The notes under the pieces: model-generated | The model's input: the letters and a program-made list of their open reading frames with translations, nothing else | What the model was told of the DNA's origin: nothing | Databases searched by the model: none | In this document: positions 41,982 to 56,900 of the stretch, in pieces | Layout of the letters: the number at the start of each line of letters is the position of its first letter | Position numbering within the stretch: position 1 is the stretch's first letter | NCBI RefSeq assembly: GCF_023343835.1 | Contig: NC_064433.1 | Span: forward strand, 135,187,957-135,251,956 | From: Lagopus muta | Lineage: Eukaryota > Chordata > Aves > Galliformes > Phasianidae | Reading direction: 5' to 3' | DNA length: 64,000 nt | Position numbers and translations under genes: made by a program

Positions 41982-44900
41982 GTGAGTGCTTGGGGCCCGG
42001 CCGGCACCGCCGGCGGCGCTCCCGAGGCCTGCCCGGGCCGCGGTGTGTTCCGCTCCCCGTCCGCCCCGTCCTTCCACTCGTCCCGCGGGTGCCGGGCCCG
42101 AGGGGTGGTTTCGGGCTTTGCCGGGGCCCAGGATGGCCGTCGGGGGCCGGCGGGCCCGGTGCGCGGGAAAGGCGCTGGGCTGCCCGGCCGGGCGGCGCTT
42201 TGCTGCCTCATCCCTCGGGTACGGGGCGGGGGGGTCGTGGCGTTCCCGCTGCCGGGAGCGCTGGTGAGTCAGAGCTTGCTGAGGGGCTCGTGGAGTCGTG
42301 TGGGTGGGGAGTCGAAGCCGAGGGAGGGAGGCCACCGATATACTTCCTTGGAAGCGTGGTTTGCTACCGCTGCGCGCCTCTTAAAACTGGTGAGCCCTCG
42401 GCAACTTCCGAAGGAGCGCAGCGGCGTGGTGAAATACGGATCCGTCCTGTTCTGTGGGAATAGAATGGCGTGGGTTGGAAAGGGCCACCATGATCATCTA
42501 GTTTCAACCCCCCTGCTATGTGCAGGATCGCCAGCCAGCAGACCAGGCTGCCCAGAGCCACATGGAGCCTGGCCTTGAATGCCTCCAGGGATGGGGCATC
42601 CACAGTCTCCATGGGCAACCTGTTCCAGTGCGTCACCACCTTCTGTGTGGAAAAACTTCTTCCTAATATCGAACCTAAATCTCCCCTGTCTCCGCTTAAA
42701 ACCATTCCCCCTTGTCCTATCACTATCTATTCCCCCTCCTGTTTATATGCTCCCTTCAAGTACTGGAAAGCCACAGTGAGGTCTTGCGAGAGTTCCTGAG
42801 CTTCCAGACTTTCCTCTCTTGAGGAACCCAAATAGGGAATGCATACTGTTAAGCTTCTGAATTTCTTTGGTGTGTTGTATGGCTGTTATTCTCATCTGTG
42901 TGACAGCATTGTGAAATGTCAGTAATAAGAGAGGGAGTGGTGGGGGAAATAGCTTTGCTGCTGTGCGTTAGTAACTGGGCAGCCAGATGATTCCCTGATA
43001 GCTGGAAAATGGTGTGCAGGTCACGGTGAGCTGACTGATGAGGTTCATAGGAGCAGTTTCATCCGGAAAGGTCCCGCTCTGCTGCTTTGAATTGGTTTTA
43101 TTGCAGACGTGGAATATTCAGCAGTTGTGTAATGTGAATGCACACTGTGATGCAGCAGGGCCTTGATGTGAGTGTAAGGCCTGCATGAGTCCTCATTTTG
43201 ATCTTCTTCAACAGCAGTGGAGTTGTCCCTTCACTTTGTTTGGTTGATTTTGATGCTGTTTAGGCTGCACAATGTTGAATGTATCGCTGCTAAATTTGGA
43301 GATAATCTTCAACAGTGTTGGTATTCTTGTGGAGCTCAGCGAAAAGATATTGCCTCTCCTTTAGTAGTGCTCAAGGCCAAGTGCTGTGGGTTTGGTTTCA
43401 TCTTTTCAGTGATGCTTGTAACTGGCTGTATAGCACAGTCAGTGATGGAAGTAGTTACTGGTTTTTCTGGGGTGTTGATTTTGGAGAGGAGGGTTGTACG
43501 AGGCTGTAAGCATTTATTTTGAAGTTTCTTTCCAACCCTGTTTCCAAGGAGATGTCTCGCATGATTGCACTCTGTGCATGTCAGTGTATCCATGTTTTAC
43601 TTCAAAATACAGACTGAAAAGTAGGAGACTGGTGTTCCTTTGAATCCACTTGTAAAAATTTTTCAGGAGTAACCTGGGGGTAGGAAGGGGATAGGAGACT
43701 AAATTCAAGTGTCTGTAGATTGTAGAAGTTTGTTTCACATCTGGAGTCCTAGGTGTAACTAGTTCCTGATTCCTGATTCTCAAACAGAGGCTACTGTGGC
43801 AGTGATACGTGGACCCCAGGTTTAGTTTTGTCTCCTGGTTCATGTTTACCATGCAGTTTTTGCTCATGACTTCCTAGTTCTCAAGCTCATTCACACAGGT
43901 AAAAAAAAAAAGTTTCTTCAGTGCAGTAATTTAGTGCTGATGTTATCAGTCCAAGTGAACTTGATCTTGAGGACTCTGTGAGTGAAAGGTGAAACATACC
44001 TCTCCACAGGTATTGACTGAAGGGCAGAACAAGGAAATAAAAGTGAAGATTAAAAAAAAAAAAAGAGGACGGGCAAGAGATGAAGGTGAGAGAAGCATGA
44101 ACAGGAGGAGCTGGACTCTTAATTTGTGGCATCTGTTTTCTTCTGCAACGTAGATACATTGCAAGAAAAAAAGCTGATCTGTAGCTGGCCCCATTCTTCT
44201 TGTGTTTAGTCAGAAGTGTTTATGAAATGCCAGTAACCCCAGTTTTGCTTTGGTAGAAGCCTATGCCAGTTATTGGGGAAAAAACATTATTTTCTTAATC
44301 CTGTATCTTTCACAAACAAAGCCCTGAATAGGAGGAGTGAACTGGAGCTGGTAACTATGAAGAAACTGTTAGAAATATGATGCATCCCTGAAAAGAAAGG
44401 TCTCCCTGTTCAATTACTTCAGCAGTACTGTATATCTAAAATGTACCTGTCCTGTTTTCTTTCCTTCAGAGATCGTTGAAAGGATTCCTTTTTGCTAAGC
44501 TGTATTTTGAGATAAAAGAATATGAACTTGCTAAAAGGTAATAAATGTTACGTATGTTGTTCTGTTCTTTAACATGTGATAGAAAAGCTAAGTGAAGTGG
44601 AGCGGAGAAATCAAAACCATTCTCATGCTGTTCTGAGGTAGCAGTGAATGGGAGAATTGGATGCCGTTTAAACCTGCCTAAAAGAGCAGCCTAAAGGATG
44701 GGTAGTCATAGTGTGCTGTAAGAACTCACCTGGCTGCAATGTCTTTTATGCCACTGTGTTACGGCCTTCGTGCAGTTTCTGTGAACTACTGCTTTATTTA
44801 ATAAAGGCCAGTACTTGCAGGCAAATATGTAGAATCTGTACATGTAGAAACAATGTTGTTCCTTACTTGAAGGTCTAGATCAAGCACCTAGAACTAAATA

Positions 44901-47900
44901 TGGCTGGATGTCCTGTATGACAGATTACATTCCCACATTAGCTACAGGCTGGGGGGGGTCTTGTATTACTGAGCAGTACTGATCCTTCTGTTTTGTTTTT
45001 TGTTTTGTTTTTTAATTTACTCTGTAGATATATTTCTACTTATCTCAGTGTCCAAGAGAGAGATCCCAAAGCTCACAGGTTTCTGGGACAGATTTATGAA
45101 GCTCAGGATAACATAGAAAAAGCTTTTGGGTGTTACAAGGTAAGCACTTCCCTCACCTCCCTGATGTCCTGCTTTATTCCATCTGAAATGGACTTGATCT
45201 TTGTGCTGCCTGCTCTGATTTTCTTCCCACTGGACGAAGAATCTGTGACCCCTGTAGAATTCTGTAGTAGGGATTATGGTAACAGCAGTAATGCAGCTGC
45301 TACTGAAAGACTGGACTGAGAGTGTTTCTCAGTTGCACAGTTTGTTTTTTGATGGTGGTGGGCTTTCTGTTTGTTTGTTTCCTCAGAGGTAGAGGGAACA
45401 GGGCAAACACAGTTTTGATTAGGCAAGTGTATCAATGTGAAATCCAGTCAACGTTTTGTTATTTGGGCTTTGGGGAGGGAGAGGATATGCACAAAAGTCT
45501 TGTTGCCACTCAGTGGAGTACTGTCAGTCTTTCTGACTTAATTCTGATTTTTCAGAAGCCTCCACATTAGGTTAGACTAGAGATACTCCTGGTCCAGTGG
45601 TCTGAGTAGAGCAGCAGCTGGTGGTAGAGGCAGAGGAGCTGTTTTGGCATTATTTCTCTTGTGGTGTTCTGGATTCCAGCAGTTGTCTGGGTGTTAGAAA
45701 CCAAGGGTGGCCTTTGAAAAAGGAGACTTTTCTGAAAGTAGTGAGAAAATACTTACTGATAGTTCTAACTTGACTTGCTGGGTCTGTTTATTGGGGGCCA
45801 TATTTTCTTTCTTGTTCTGTATGGACTGCAAGATCAAGTTACCAGTAACCTTTTTTCTTGTGTTTGTGCATGGGAAATCCAGCGTTCTGTGGAGCTGAAT
45901 CCAATGCAGAAAGATCTTGTGCTGAAGATTGCGGAGTTGCTGTGTAGTAACAACATCACTGATGGAAGAGCCAAGTACTGGGTTGAGAAAGCTGCCAGGC
46001 TCTTCCCTGGGAGTCCTGCTGCTTACAGACTGAAGGTAAATTCCAACTTCTAATCTCTGTTCTGTGCCTAGTAGAAACTTCAGTTTCTGTAACTGATGGG
46101 AAAACCATGTTAGTAATAGTATCCAAGAAGTCAAGATTAGATTAATATTGCCTCTATTATGAGACTACACTGCTTTCTAGGGTTTTTTTATTTGAATTAA
46201 AAGCTGTAGAATGTAGGAGATGCTGTTATTCCCAAATACTGTGTAAATGCTTTCAGTCATACTATCTCACTTTTGTGCAGGCATTAGTTTTCTGTAGTGC
46301 AACAGCAATGAAATGGAAGTGTTGGGAGGCTTGTGCTTTGGGGTTTTGTGTGTGGTGTTTGCTGGGCTTTTTGTATTTTGTTTTGTTTTTTTTTTTTTTA
46401 GCCTGTTCTGTATCAAGGTGTGCCATCTTTGAACCAAATGATTTGATGCTCTTAACTTAGCATGTTACTTAGCATCTATGTGATGCAAACTCTAAAGTGG
46501 TTTGGGTTTTTTTTTCCACTTCTGAAATGTTGTAAAACACTCTAGGCCTCAACAGCTTTTCAGAGTAGTTTGAGTAATGTAGTCTGTAGTGGCAGTGAGA
46601 AAACAGGTGATGTAGCTGCTGAAAAGGCTCTCGTGGAGAATGAAATGTGAACATGTTGCCTTTGTATTTAATAGGAGCAGTTACTGGAACATAAAGGTGA
46701 AGATGGATGGAATCAGCTCTTTGATATGATTCAGACAGAACTCTATGCGAGACCAGATGATATCTACCTGAACATCAGACTGGTTGCTCTCTACCGTTCA
46801 AATAATAGGTTAAGAGATGCTGTGCTTCATTGTCAGGAGGCAGAGAAGAAAATACCAGTAGACTCAAGCTTGGAATGGTGTTCATGTGTCATAAAGACAT
46901 TTGAGGTATTGAATCATATTTTGATCCTGCCATCATCTCCCATACCCTTGAAACTGGTGTTATTCTCTTAGTAACGTTACAGTGGCAGCTAATGCTCAAG
47001 TGACTTAATTCCTTCAACTGTGATGTTTGCCAGACCCAGTGATTTACTTGGGATTTTCTTAAATCTTATGGAATTGTTTAGTTTCTAGCTGAAGTACTAA
47101 GTTAGATACAGCAGCTCTGTCAGGGAGGAAATTGCTCAGGCAAATCGTTTGTGGACTTTTGCTGCTGAAGAGTATGTTAATGTCTCACCTGGGAAACTGG
47201 ATTATGGAGCAACGTGTTCTGGAGAAGCTCTTGCCTTCCTAGGAGGAGGGTGGTTCCTTATTCTCTGATGAACTTTATTCTTTAGGAATACCTTGAATCA
47301 GTTCGAGACTTGGAATCTGATAAGAATAATTGGAGAGCTATCAAGAAAGATCATCTGCTGGCCTATGCTAGCTTTGTTAAAATGACACTTGCTTCCAGAG
47401 ATGTTCGAGAAAGCAGAGAGGCACTTGAAAGGTATCGTTTTAACTTTTCTGTTTTTTTTTAAAAAAAAAAAAGAAAAGAAATTGAGTATTTGTTTTCTGG
47501 GTCACAGAACATCCAGCAGACATAATTTTCACTGAGTAGCCATTTTGTGAATTGGAGGGGAGTTCCTCTATAGTAGCCACAGAGAAAAAATGTTACTAGG
47601 CTTGATCTCCAAGCTATGTGTCTGCCTGAGCTACAAGCCTTAGAGACGGCTGAGTGATAGTCTGTGCCAGTTATCTTTTTTCACTGCAGCATGAGAGTGT
47701 TGTTCTTGACTTCAGCTGGTTTACATTTCACAGGCACTTGTGGGTCAGCTTTGTCCTGGTCAAGTCAATACAACACATACTGAAACAACGAACAATTTCC
47801 CATGTCTAGTATAAATGGGAGATAGGAAGCCACCTGCATTCTCCTTGAGGGAAAACTGATAGGATCAGCTAATCCAGCTGACTTCAGACTGGGTCATGTG

Positions 47901-50900
47901 TGCCACAGCTGGAATAGTACGAAACAATGTTTGTAGCCAGTTAATTTCAGATTTGTGTTCCTTTATTTCCATACTTTCTCTTTTGTACTGACTCCTATTG
48001 ATTTCACTTCAATAAACAGTGTTCGGAGCTCTAGGAGCTCAAGACTGTTGTCCTGCTCTTGTGCAACTCAGGTTTAAGCTACAGAGATGGCAGTAGCAGT
48101 TGAATTATCAAGTCACTCCATTCATGGCTAAATAACACTGGCCTGAAGCACGCGATAGATTTTATCAGGGCTTTGTTGAAAATGAATTTTGTCTCCGTTC
48201 TAGTTTTGACCGTGTGCTTCACTCTGTGAAACCATATGTGAATGGACCTGATGAGCTGTCTCGTACCTTCCTTGAGATGAAAGGACACTTCTACATGCAT
48301 GCAGGAACTTTCCTACTGAAAATGGCCCAGAGCAGTGAGGCGCAGTGGAGAGATGCATGTGAACTTGCAGCATTGTGTTATCTGAAAAGTTTCTATGTAA
48401 GTCACTGTTCAGTTTGTGCTTGTAGTTGTTGCGGTTCTTGAACGCTCTCGCTGTACATGCATTGAACACCTGTATTCCAAAGATGAACTGCTGTTTTTAA
48501 GGCTGTCTCCTCACCAAATCTTCCTCTTCCACAATTCTTTAAAAGATTTCAACTGATGTGCAGAAGGTGTCTCTTCAACTGTTTCACTTGTCAGAAGTAA
48601 AATGACTCTTATGAGTGTATTTCCTGCAGGGTATGCCCTTTTCTGTAAGCAGCTAAAATAACTGATATCAGGGTTATTGGTGTGGGAGAGAGGGGGATGA
48701 CCTGAGTAGCTCTCCCACACTTACTGCATAGATAGCAGAGCTGGATCAAGCTTGTGTGCTCTTGAAGGTATTTGCAGTTGGTTGATGACTCACCTAGTGT
48801 CTTGTTCAGGAAAGAAACAACCTTGTTTTGTGAGTTTTAAGACTAACTGAAGTGATTTCCTTTTTGTTGTGAAGAAGCTGTAACAATTCTTTCTTCCACA
48901 GGTACCTAAACCAAAGTCCAAACTAATAAAAGGAGATCCTGCTGGGCAAGACATGCTGGAAATGTTGGCCTGTGACCGAAAGAGCCAGTCTGGTAATAAA
49001 AATTAATAATTACAAATGTTGCATAGTTCCTTTTTAGTTTTATGAGTAGTTGATTTCAGAGTTAATGTCTTGTTAAAGAACACGTTTGGTGTCTTGAAAT
49101 ATGCTATAAAACTTCGTATATTTCGGCTACGTATGAAAAGCAAAACAGCAGCTTAATCCTGACGTGTAATGGACTTTTTATCTCCCGGACATTAAGATAG
49201 AATTTAATTTTTAATGTCTCTGTTTGCAAGCAGTGCTGGTCCCAAGTATAAAAGAAAATATTGCTCTTTCTCTGTCACTTTTGTTCCCTTCTTGGTTGCA
49301 ACAGGTTTGCTGCTGTTTTGTTTTGTTTTGAAAGCAGAGGCAGTCTTTTTCAGTCTTTGCTGTCTTTTGTGCCCTTGATGAAAACAAAGAAAACATCAGG
49401 CTGAATTCATCCTGAATAGATGAGATTGGCAGGTACTTATTTTGAAGACCACTGTAGTGCTCATTGTAATAAAAGTACATAGTAATTTTGGCAAACTGGA
49501 TTTTCAAATGCTTTGGGACTGCTGTCAGCCCATATAGTAAAACACTGGCTTAATTACAGGGAGAGTGTAAATTAGAAATCTGTAAATATCATAAGGGGAA
49601 ATCTTGCTTCCCAGCCTCAGGTAGCAAAAGCAGCCCACTGCATCAAATATTGTTGAGTGTTCTTCTGTGACATTGTGTTTCCTAGGTCACATGTTGCTGA
49701 ACTTAAGCCATGGCAAGGAAGACTTTTTGAAAGAGATTGTGGAATCTTTTGCAAACAAAAGTGGTTTATTTACGTTGTTTGAAAGCCTGTTTGGGAGTGG
49801 AGCTTCTAGAGAGAGATCTTTCCTTGGCACAGATGATGTGGGAAATGTCAGTACACAAGCACCAGTTCAAGGAGAACTGAGTAAATATGATATTGGTAAG
49901 AGATGTTACTGAAACTCAATATAAACACGACTGTGTTAGAGGTTCTTGTACAAATGCATCATTTGCAACAAAAGACAAGTGTCTGTAATAGCTGCTCATC
50001 GTTGCTCTCATCAGAGAGTGATTTGTAAGGTTTCACTTTCAGCTGTAGCTGAGAGGCAGTATCATCATGCCAGGTTCTGAAGAATTTCTCACATACTTCC
50101 TGCTTCCACACTGTTGTCTTCTGGTCTGTTCTGATTCATTTCTAGTTGAAGCTGCCTGTTTAGCTTTCCGTGTTTGTACACTTGTAAGTGCTAATAGGAA
50201 GGCACATACTTCTTCATGTGTAATCTGTGAATACAGCTTACAATAAAGGGTTCCATAAAAATGAAATAATTCCAGGAGGAGTTGTGAGCTAGTGAAATCT
50301 TTCCGTTTTTAAGCTGAACTTGACAATGAGGGCTTGCTTTGAATTTGGGTGTAACAAGAGTAGAATGCTAGTAGTCTTCTACTTAGCTATTAGTGGTCAA
50401 AAATATATGTAGACTATTCAAACTAAAACTACCGATCAGAGTGCAAAGCAATAAGGCTTATGGCCTTTCTCTTGTTGAATATATATGTATTTTACATATT
50501 AAAATAAAAGTTTATGCTATTATGGTCTCTCTGAAGAAGTTTGTTCATCATGGTTTTAAATACAAAATTAAAAAAGAAAAACAAACATTTATTGCAATAG
50601 GCTAAAGATTAACCCCGTTAGAGAAGTATTATATTATCTCCATTTTTTTGCTTTGACAGAAAAGGTGAAGTATTAATATACTTTGCTTGTGCACTTTTAT
50701 GAAATAGATATTATTGTTGGGTTGTTTTTTTTATAGTTATTTATATAATATAAACAGGAGCAGGAATCACTTGAAGAATGCTACATCTTACTTGAACATT
50801 CTTAGTTCCAGCTTGTTAGACAGAGGCAAACAGGTGGGAGGAGGTTGCTGGGGAAGCCCTTCCATGGTAGAAATATTCAGAGCTCCTTCTCTTGTAATGA

Positions 50901-53900
50901 AACCCACCTTTCAGATGCAGGTCTTCCTAAGTAGGACGCAGATCCTAGCATCTTACAACCTTTGTTTTTGCACAGGTGCTGTTCGAATGCACAGTGGCAG
51001 TCTCCAGCACCTTGTTTGGCTTGGCTTGCAGTGGAATTCTATGTCAGCGTTATTCCCGCTGCGCAAAGTATTAAAACAGCTTTTTCACTTGCCACAAGAA
51101 ACATCAAGGCTTGAAACAGATGCTCCTGAATCCATCTGCCTGCTGGACCTGGAAGTAAGTAAACTTTCCCAGTTCTTCAATGCATTTAAATGCAAGGTTT
51201 TGGGTACCTAATACTTTGTTTATTCTTACACAAACAGGTTTTTTTACTTGGAATGGTGTTCACCAGCAACTTACAATTGCAAGAGAAGTTTAATACTCAC
51301 TACGGCACACATCAGCCTCCATTCTTACCATTGCTGCTGTGCAAACAGTACTATACTGAGAAGCAGAGATCCTGGTGGGATGCAGTTCGTACTCTGATGC
51401 AGAAAAAAACAACGTAAGGCTTCTTCAGTTTGGAAAGACTTTAACCAAACTTGTATACGGCTTCTGAATTGATTCCCATAGGTTGTGTAAAGCGAGTTCC
51501 TTTTGTTTGACGTAGTTTGAGCATTAAAGGTTTGGTGCTGTAGGGGCGAGACGCTTAAGAACTTTCCAAAAACGGGCTTTACGTTTCTAATATTGTATTT
51601 GTCAAGAGCCAGCTTAGGACTAAAACTGCTTGTTGTATTCATCAAAGAAATAATGTGTGAACAGATTAAAAGAGAGGGACTAATAATTGAGGAATATTTC
51701 TTGTAATATTCAGGCCAGACTCAGCAACAAGACTGAAGCTTCTTGTACAGCATGGATTAAGTACTCTGCGAGCCCAGGAGAAACACGGCCTTCAGCCTGC
51801 CTTAATTATCCACTGGGCAAGAAGCCTGCAAAAAACAGTAAGTGAAGATTATTTGTGAATAAGTACCATCTGTTTTTCTCTAATTTCGCAAACTGAACTG
51901 GCCAAATAAAATCAGATGAGAATGTAGTATTGAGAGCTGCTGCTAATTTTGATAGGAGGACTAGAGCAACTAATTTATCTGACAAGTTCTCTCTCCCTCA
52001 TTACTCTCTTAACAACGCAGTTAAAAATGATGTATTTTCTACCTGTGTGTTACTTTCTGTGACTTCCTGAAATACATCACAAGCATCAGAGAAAAATTCT
52101 TGAAACTTGTCAAGAAAACAACTGCATCAGAGGAGAAAAAGTATGAATAAAAAAGCGTGAATAACATTTTATTTGCATTTTCTGCAATAGTTTCAATTTC
52201 TCCAACAGGGCACTAGCCTTACCTCCTTCTACGACCAGAAAGAATACATTGGAAGAAGTGCCTACTACTGGAAGAAAACTTTGCTTGCTTTGAAAATGAT
52301 CAAAAAGCACGAAAGTATTCCTGAGCCTACTGATCCTCTGTTCAACCATTTCCATAGTGTGGACATTCAGGTACAGATTGATTATTCCAAGATGAGAGTA
52401 AGAGGGATTTTATGTCACAATCTTACACGTAAATTGGTTGTGGGTTTTTATAGTGTTTTTTTGTTGTTTTCTTTTTGTGGTTCGGTTGGTTTTGCGTGTT
52501 GTTAGGGTTTGGTTTTTTGTCATTGTATTGCTAATGCTAAGATTTGGTAGGATCTGTCTGTGGAACTGTTCAGCTTTAAAACTATCAGAGTGGAAGGCAC
52601 TGAACTCCCTTAGTACCAGCTTTATGGAAAAGCTGTTTTTCTGTATCGCAGGAAAACTAGTAATATTATTAACCTCCTCCTATCTGATTGATTACTAGAT
52701 GTTCACAGTTACTGACTGTTCCAATGTCCACAAACACATTACGTGTGAGTTGTCTTTTGCTTTGGCTGTAGGTCTTTCAGGTTGCAGCCTATGAAGAAGA
52801 GGCACATATAGCATTTGCAATGTTGGACGCGGTTGAAGGCAAAACCGATGATGCTTTATTAGCATTTGAAGCTATTAAGAACGTGGTTTCATACTGGAAT
52901 CTTGCCATAGTAAGTCTGTAAATTGCATTACCTGAAAATGCTTTTCTTTTGCTTGCATTCTGACCAATTCTTATTAATCAATGTACTGTTGTGTAGCTTT
53001 GCCAAAGAAAGGCAGAGGAGATTGAGAGCGATGATATGTTGCCAGAAGAACAAGAAGAGCACAAAACCTATCTTCTTAAAAGAAAGCATTACCTGATGAA
53101 GATCATCGATGAAAGCTCCTCTGATCCATCAGTAGCTGACAAAGTAAGTAAATCCTGCTTAACATCTTGTTTGGAGAGATGGAGTGGTTTAGCTTACTGG
53201 TGCAAAATGAGACAATTTGCTTTCAAGACAGACTTCTCCAAACAGATTTTGCTTCACGACAAGTTAGGCTTATGGTGTTTCATCAAGCCAAATAAATGTC
53301 TTTACTCCAGTATGTGGTGTATCCTGGGAAGGTTCTGTGAAGGTATCGGATTATGAAATGTTTTTGATTCTCTGTAGATGACGGCTTTTGTGTAAACAAA
53401 TAGCTTGTGCTCACTGTCTTTGTGAGGTTGATAGTTTCCAAATAGAATTAATGCTTGTGGGAATTGTCCTCTTACCTTAATTGTAACAGATGTAGGGCTT
53501 TCCTGCGAAGGAAAGAACAACAAAAAAAGCCTAGAATTTCTGTAGTGAAAGCCTTGTGTGCTGTTCAGCCATAGATCAGAACACAGTCTCTTCCTCAGAT
53601 CAAGAATTGCAATCATGACTTGTGTTTCAAATTTTTAGCTGCCAGTATCTATGGAAACTGTAACGGAAATGCTGAATGCAGTGAGCCAGGAGCTTGGGGA
53701 GAATGATGAAGAGGAAAGTTTTGTCTCTGGAAACCTCTCACAAGCTGCACATCTGGAAGTAAAACATTCCATTCCATCACCTAAGAAATTATCTTTCTCA
53801 CCAACTAATACCTACAAGGTATATTAGCCAATTACTCTTCTAGGGATGTGTTACATTTGTATTAAAAAACTGAAGTTCTATAATAAGCTTTGTTTTTTTC

Positions 53901-56900
53901 CAGTTTTCTCCTAAAACTCTTCCTCAGTGGGCAGAAGATCATAAGTCCTTACTTCAGATGCTCTGTCAGCAAGTGGAAGCTTTAAAGGTAAACAACTTTG
54001 GAGGTGGTGATGCCTCTAAGGACTGCCTGTTCAGATAGTTTTGCTTTCTTCAGCTTAGCTCTTGTCCTCTTTGGTTCTGGGTTTTTTATTTCTGGCTTCA
54101 GGGAACAATCTCAGTTGTGTACACCATAGGCAGGTGGTGGATTATTGCAGCAGTTAACTTTTTTTTTTGTCTCAGACCTTGAGCATGCTTTTAAATTTTA
54201 AAGGGGAGTAGGGATCATTCCTTAGGTTCCTTCAAATAGCTGTGTAATACGTTTATACTCTCTTAACTGAAACGCTTCTTGAATAGAATGAAATGCAGGA
54301 AATGAAACTCAACAGTTCCAACGTAAGTGTATCATCTCATCGGTGGCCTGCTGAAAGCTATGGAACTGATCCTATGCCAGATGGTTATCAGAGAGCACAA
54401 AATCTTCATGAAGCTCCTTTAACGGGTAAGTTGATGCTGAATTTTGATTAGACACTTAGTTGTACTGAGTAAGACTTGTTAAAATCTTTCTGCAGTGTTG
54501 TTTGACGAATGAGCAGAACTGATCCTCGGGGGATGTTAATTGAAATCAGTAACACAAATTGGGTATAAATTCTTTTCTTGGTGTTCATTTTCAGTTGCTA
54601 CCACTGGCCCATCTGTGTACTGTAGCCAGTCACCTGCTTATAACTCACAGTATCTTCTGAGAACGGCTGCAACCAATGTAACACCAACCAAGGTGAGGAC
54701 AAATGTATCTGCTCAAGCAATTTCGACTGACTTATTGAGAACGACTGGTTTTGATTCTGGGTGTAGTTGGATAGAAGTACTGCAGTTCCCTACGTAGCAT
54801 TTAGTAAACTTGAGCTCTGCTGGAGACAGGCAGAAAGATCCATTATCAGCTATGTTTGCGATGCGTGGTTTGGGAGAAAGAACCAGCCAAATGTTTTTAA
54901 CGTGCCGAATATATGTTCTCTGCTCTGTGTCTGTGGTGTTCTTTTCCCCAAAACAGCATGGGAACTTGGTGGTTTTTACTCTATGTTTTGTTTGTTTTCT
55001 AATAGCAATAATGTGTCCATTCAGCTTACGCTTCCCTTCAGTCCACGTTTTCAAATACCATTCAAGTTTTGAACATATGGTTTTAGTTTAGACAGATTAG
55101 AGTCAAAATGTAATTGTAAAGCTCACCTTGTTATTAAGAGTACATGTTGGGTGGGCTTTAGCAGCCTGAGACCTTTTTCTCCTTTTCCACAACGAAGCGA
55201 TTGTGTTTGTTCTTCAGGCGCCTGTCTACGGCATGAACAGACTTGCACCTCAGCAACATATATATGCTTATCAACAACCGATCCACACCCCACCTCTGCA
55301 GAACACTTGTGCCGGTGTGTTTCCTCAAGACATCTATGCTACACCTTTGCGTTTTGATGCTCCTGCTGCTGGAATCATTTCACCTCGTGGAGGCGATGAT
55401 TACTACAACTACGGTGTTCCACAGGCGAGCACCAATCCACCACTACCTGAACCTGGCTATTTTACAAAACCTTCGGTTGCACCCACGACTTTAAAACCTG
55501 CAGAATCCAAATGGGTAGAATTTTCAAAAGCTAAATTTGGGCAGCCGGGAGCAGCTGAAGGGTCGAAGCCGCCTCAGCCGACAACCTTTAAATTCAACAC
55601 TAACTTCAAATCTAATGATGGGGACTTCACCTTTTCTTCTCCTTTAGCTGCCACACAGCCTGCTAATGGAGCTTTTAACAGCAGTGAACGCCTTTTGAAG
55701 CTTTTAACATCAGACAAACCTTTACAAGATGAGAGGTGCATTGAACAAAAAGGAGTTAACAGTCATGCAAGTGGCCAAAGAAATGTCTTCAGTTTCAGTA
55801 ATAAGCATACTTCAGGTGTCTCTCTTACAGACAGCGTGGGACAAAATGTGCATAAAAACCTGTCTTTTGAGAAGAGTGAAATGTTTAACTTCCAAGAACC
55901 AAGCAAGCAATTATTTATGACTTCAAATTCTGACTTGGCCAACAGAAGTCATGAAACAGAGGGAGGAAGCACCCATGGTGGTGATGAGGATGATGATGGA
56001 CCTCATTTTGAACCTGTGGTGCCACTCCCTGACAAGATTGAAGTAAAGACAGGCGAGGAAGATGAAGAAGAGTTCTTCTGCAACAGAGCTAAACTGTTCC
56101 GGTTTGATGCAGAATCTAAAGAGTGGAAAGAAAGAGGTATTGGAAATGTGAAAATACTGAAACACAAAGTATCTGGCAAATTCCGTCTCTTAATGAGAAG
56201 GGACCAAGTACTAAAAATCTGTGCAAATCACTACATAAATACTGATATGAAATTAACTCCAAATGCTGGATCAGATAGATCATTTGTATGGCATGCTTTA
56301 GATTATGCAGATGAGCTGCCAAAGCCAGAACAGCTTGCAATTCGATTTGAAACACCAGAGGAAGCAATGCTTTTCAAAAGTAAGTTTGAGGAGTGTCAGA
56401 ATATGTTAAAAACGTCAGGATCGAGTGCTGATGCATCCTTGACTCGGAGCACTGGAACTGCTAAAGAGGCAACAAGTCAAGATACCAAGGAATCTTGCGG
56501 GTCAACATTAGGGATCTTGAACTCCGTATTTCGGTTCTCAAAAGATAGTGTGACCAGCGAATCTGACAGCAAAGGCAGTTTTACGTCAACGTCAACTGCC
56601 CCTGCCACTTTTTCATTTGGAAAGGAAGCCATACAAACCTATTCCTCTGGTGGATTTGGACAGTCTCCCTTGAAGAAGAATCAGTGGGAGTGTAAAGTAC
56701 GTTTAGTTCCGAACGAAGCAACTGCTAAGAACTGTGTCTCATGCCAAAGCCCAAATCCAGATGTGTGGGACACACATGGCATCCCGGTAAGTGAATCTGC
56801 TGCAAGTTTCAAAGCCAGCAGTAGTGCCACACAGGACAAATTAGGATCTGCCTTTGCTAAAAAGGAAGGTCAGTGGGACTGTAGTATCTGTTCAGTCAGA

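Larger units (their letters stand above)
41558..42330 (+). promoter_or_regulatory. CpG island promoter of RANBP2 copy B
   Basis: Same CG-dense block as in unit A, with the NRF-1 palindrome (41694-41705) and the CRE-like TGACGTCG (41740-41747) unchanged. The island has not visibly decayed by CpG loss, so copy B may still be transcribed. Confidence 0.8.
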
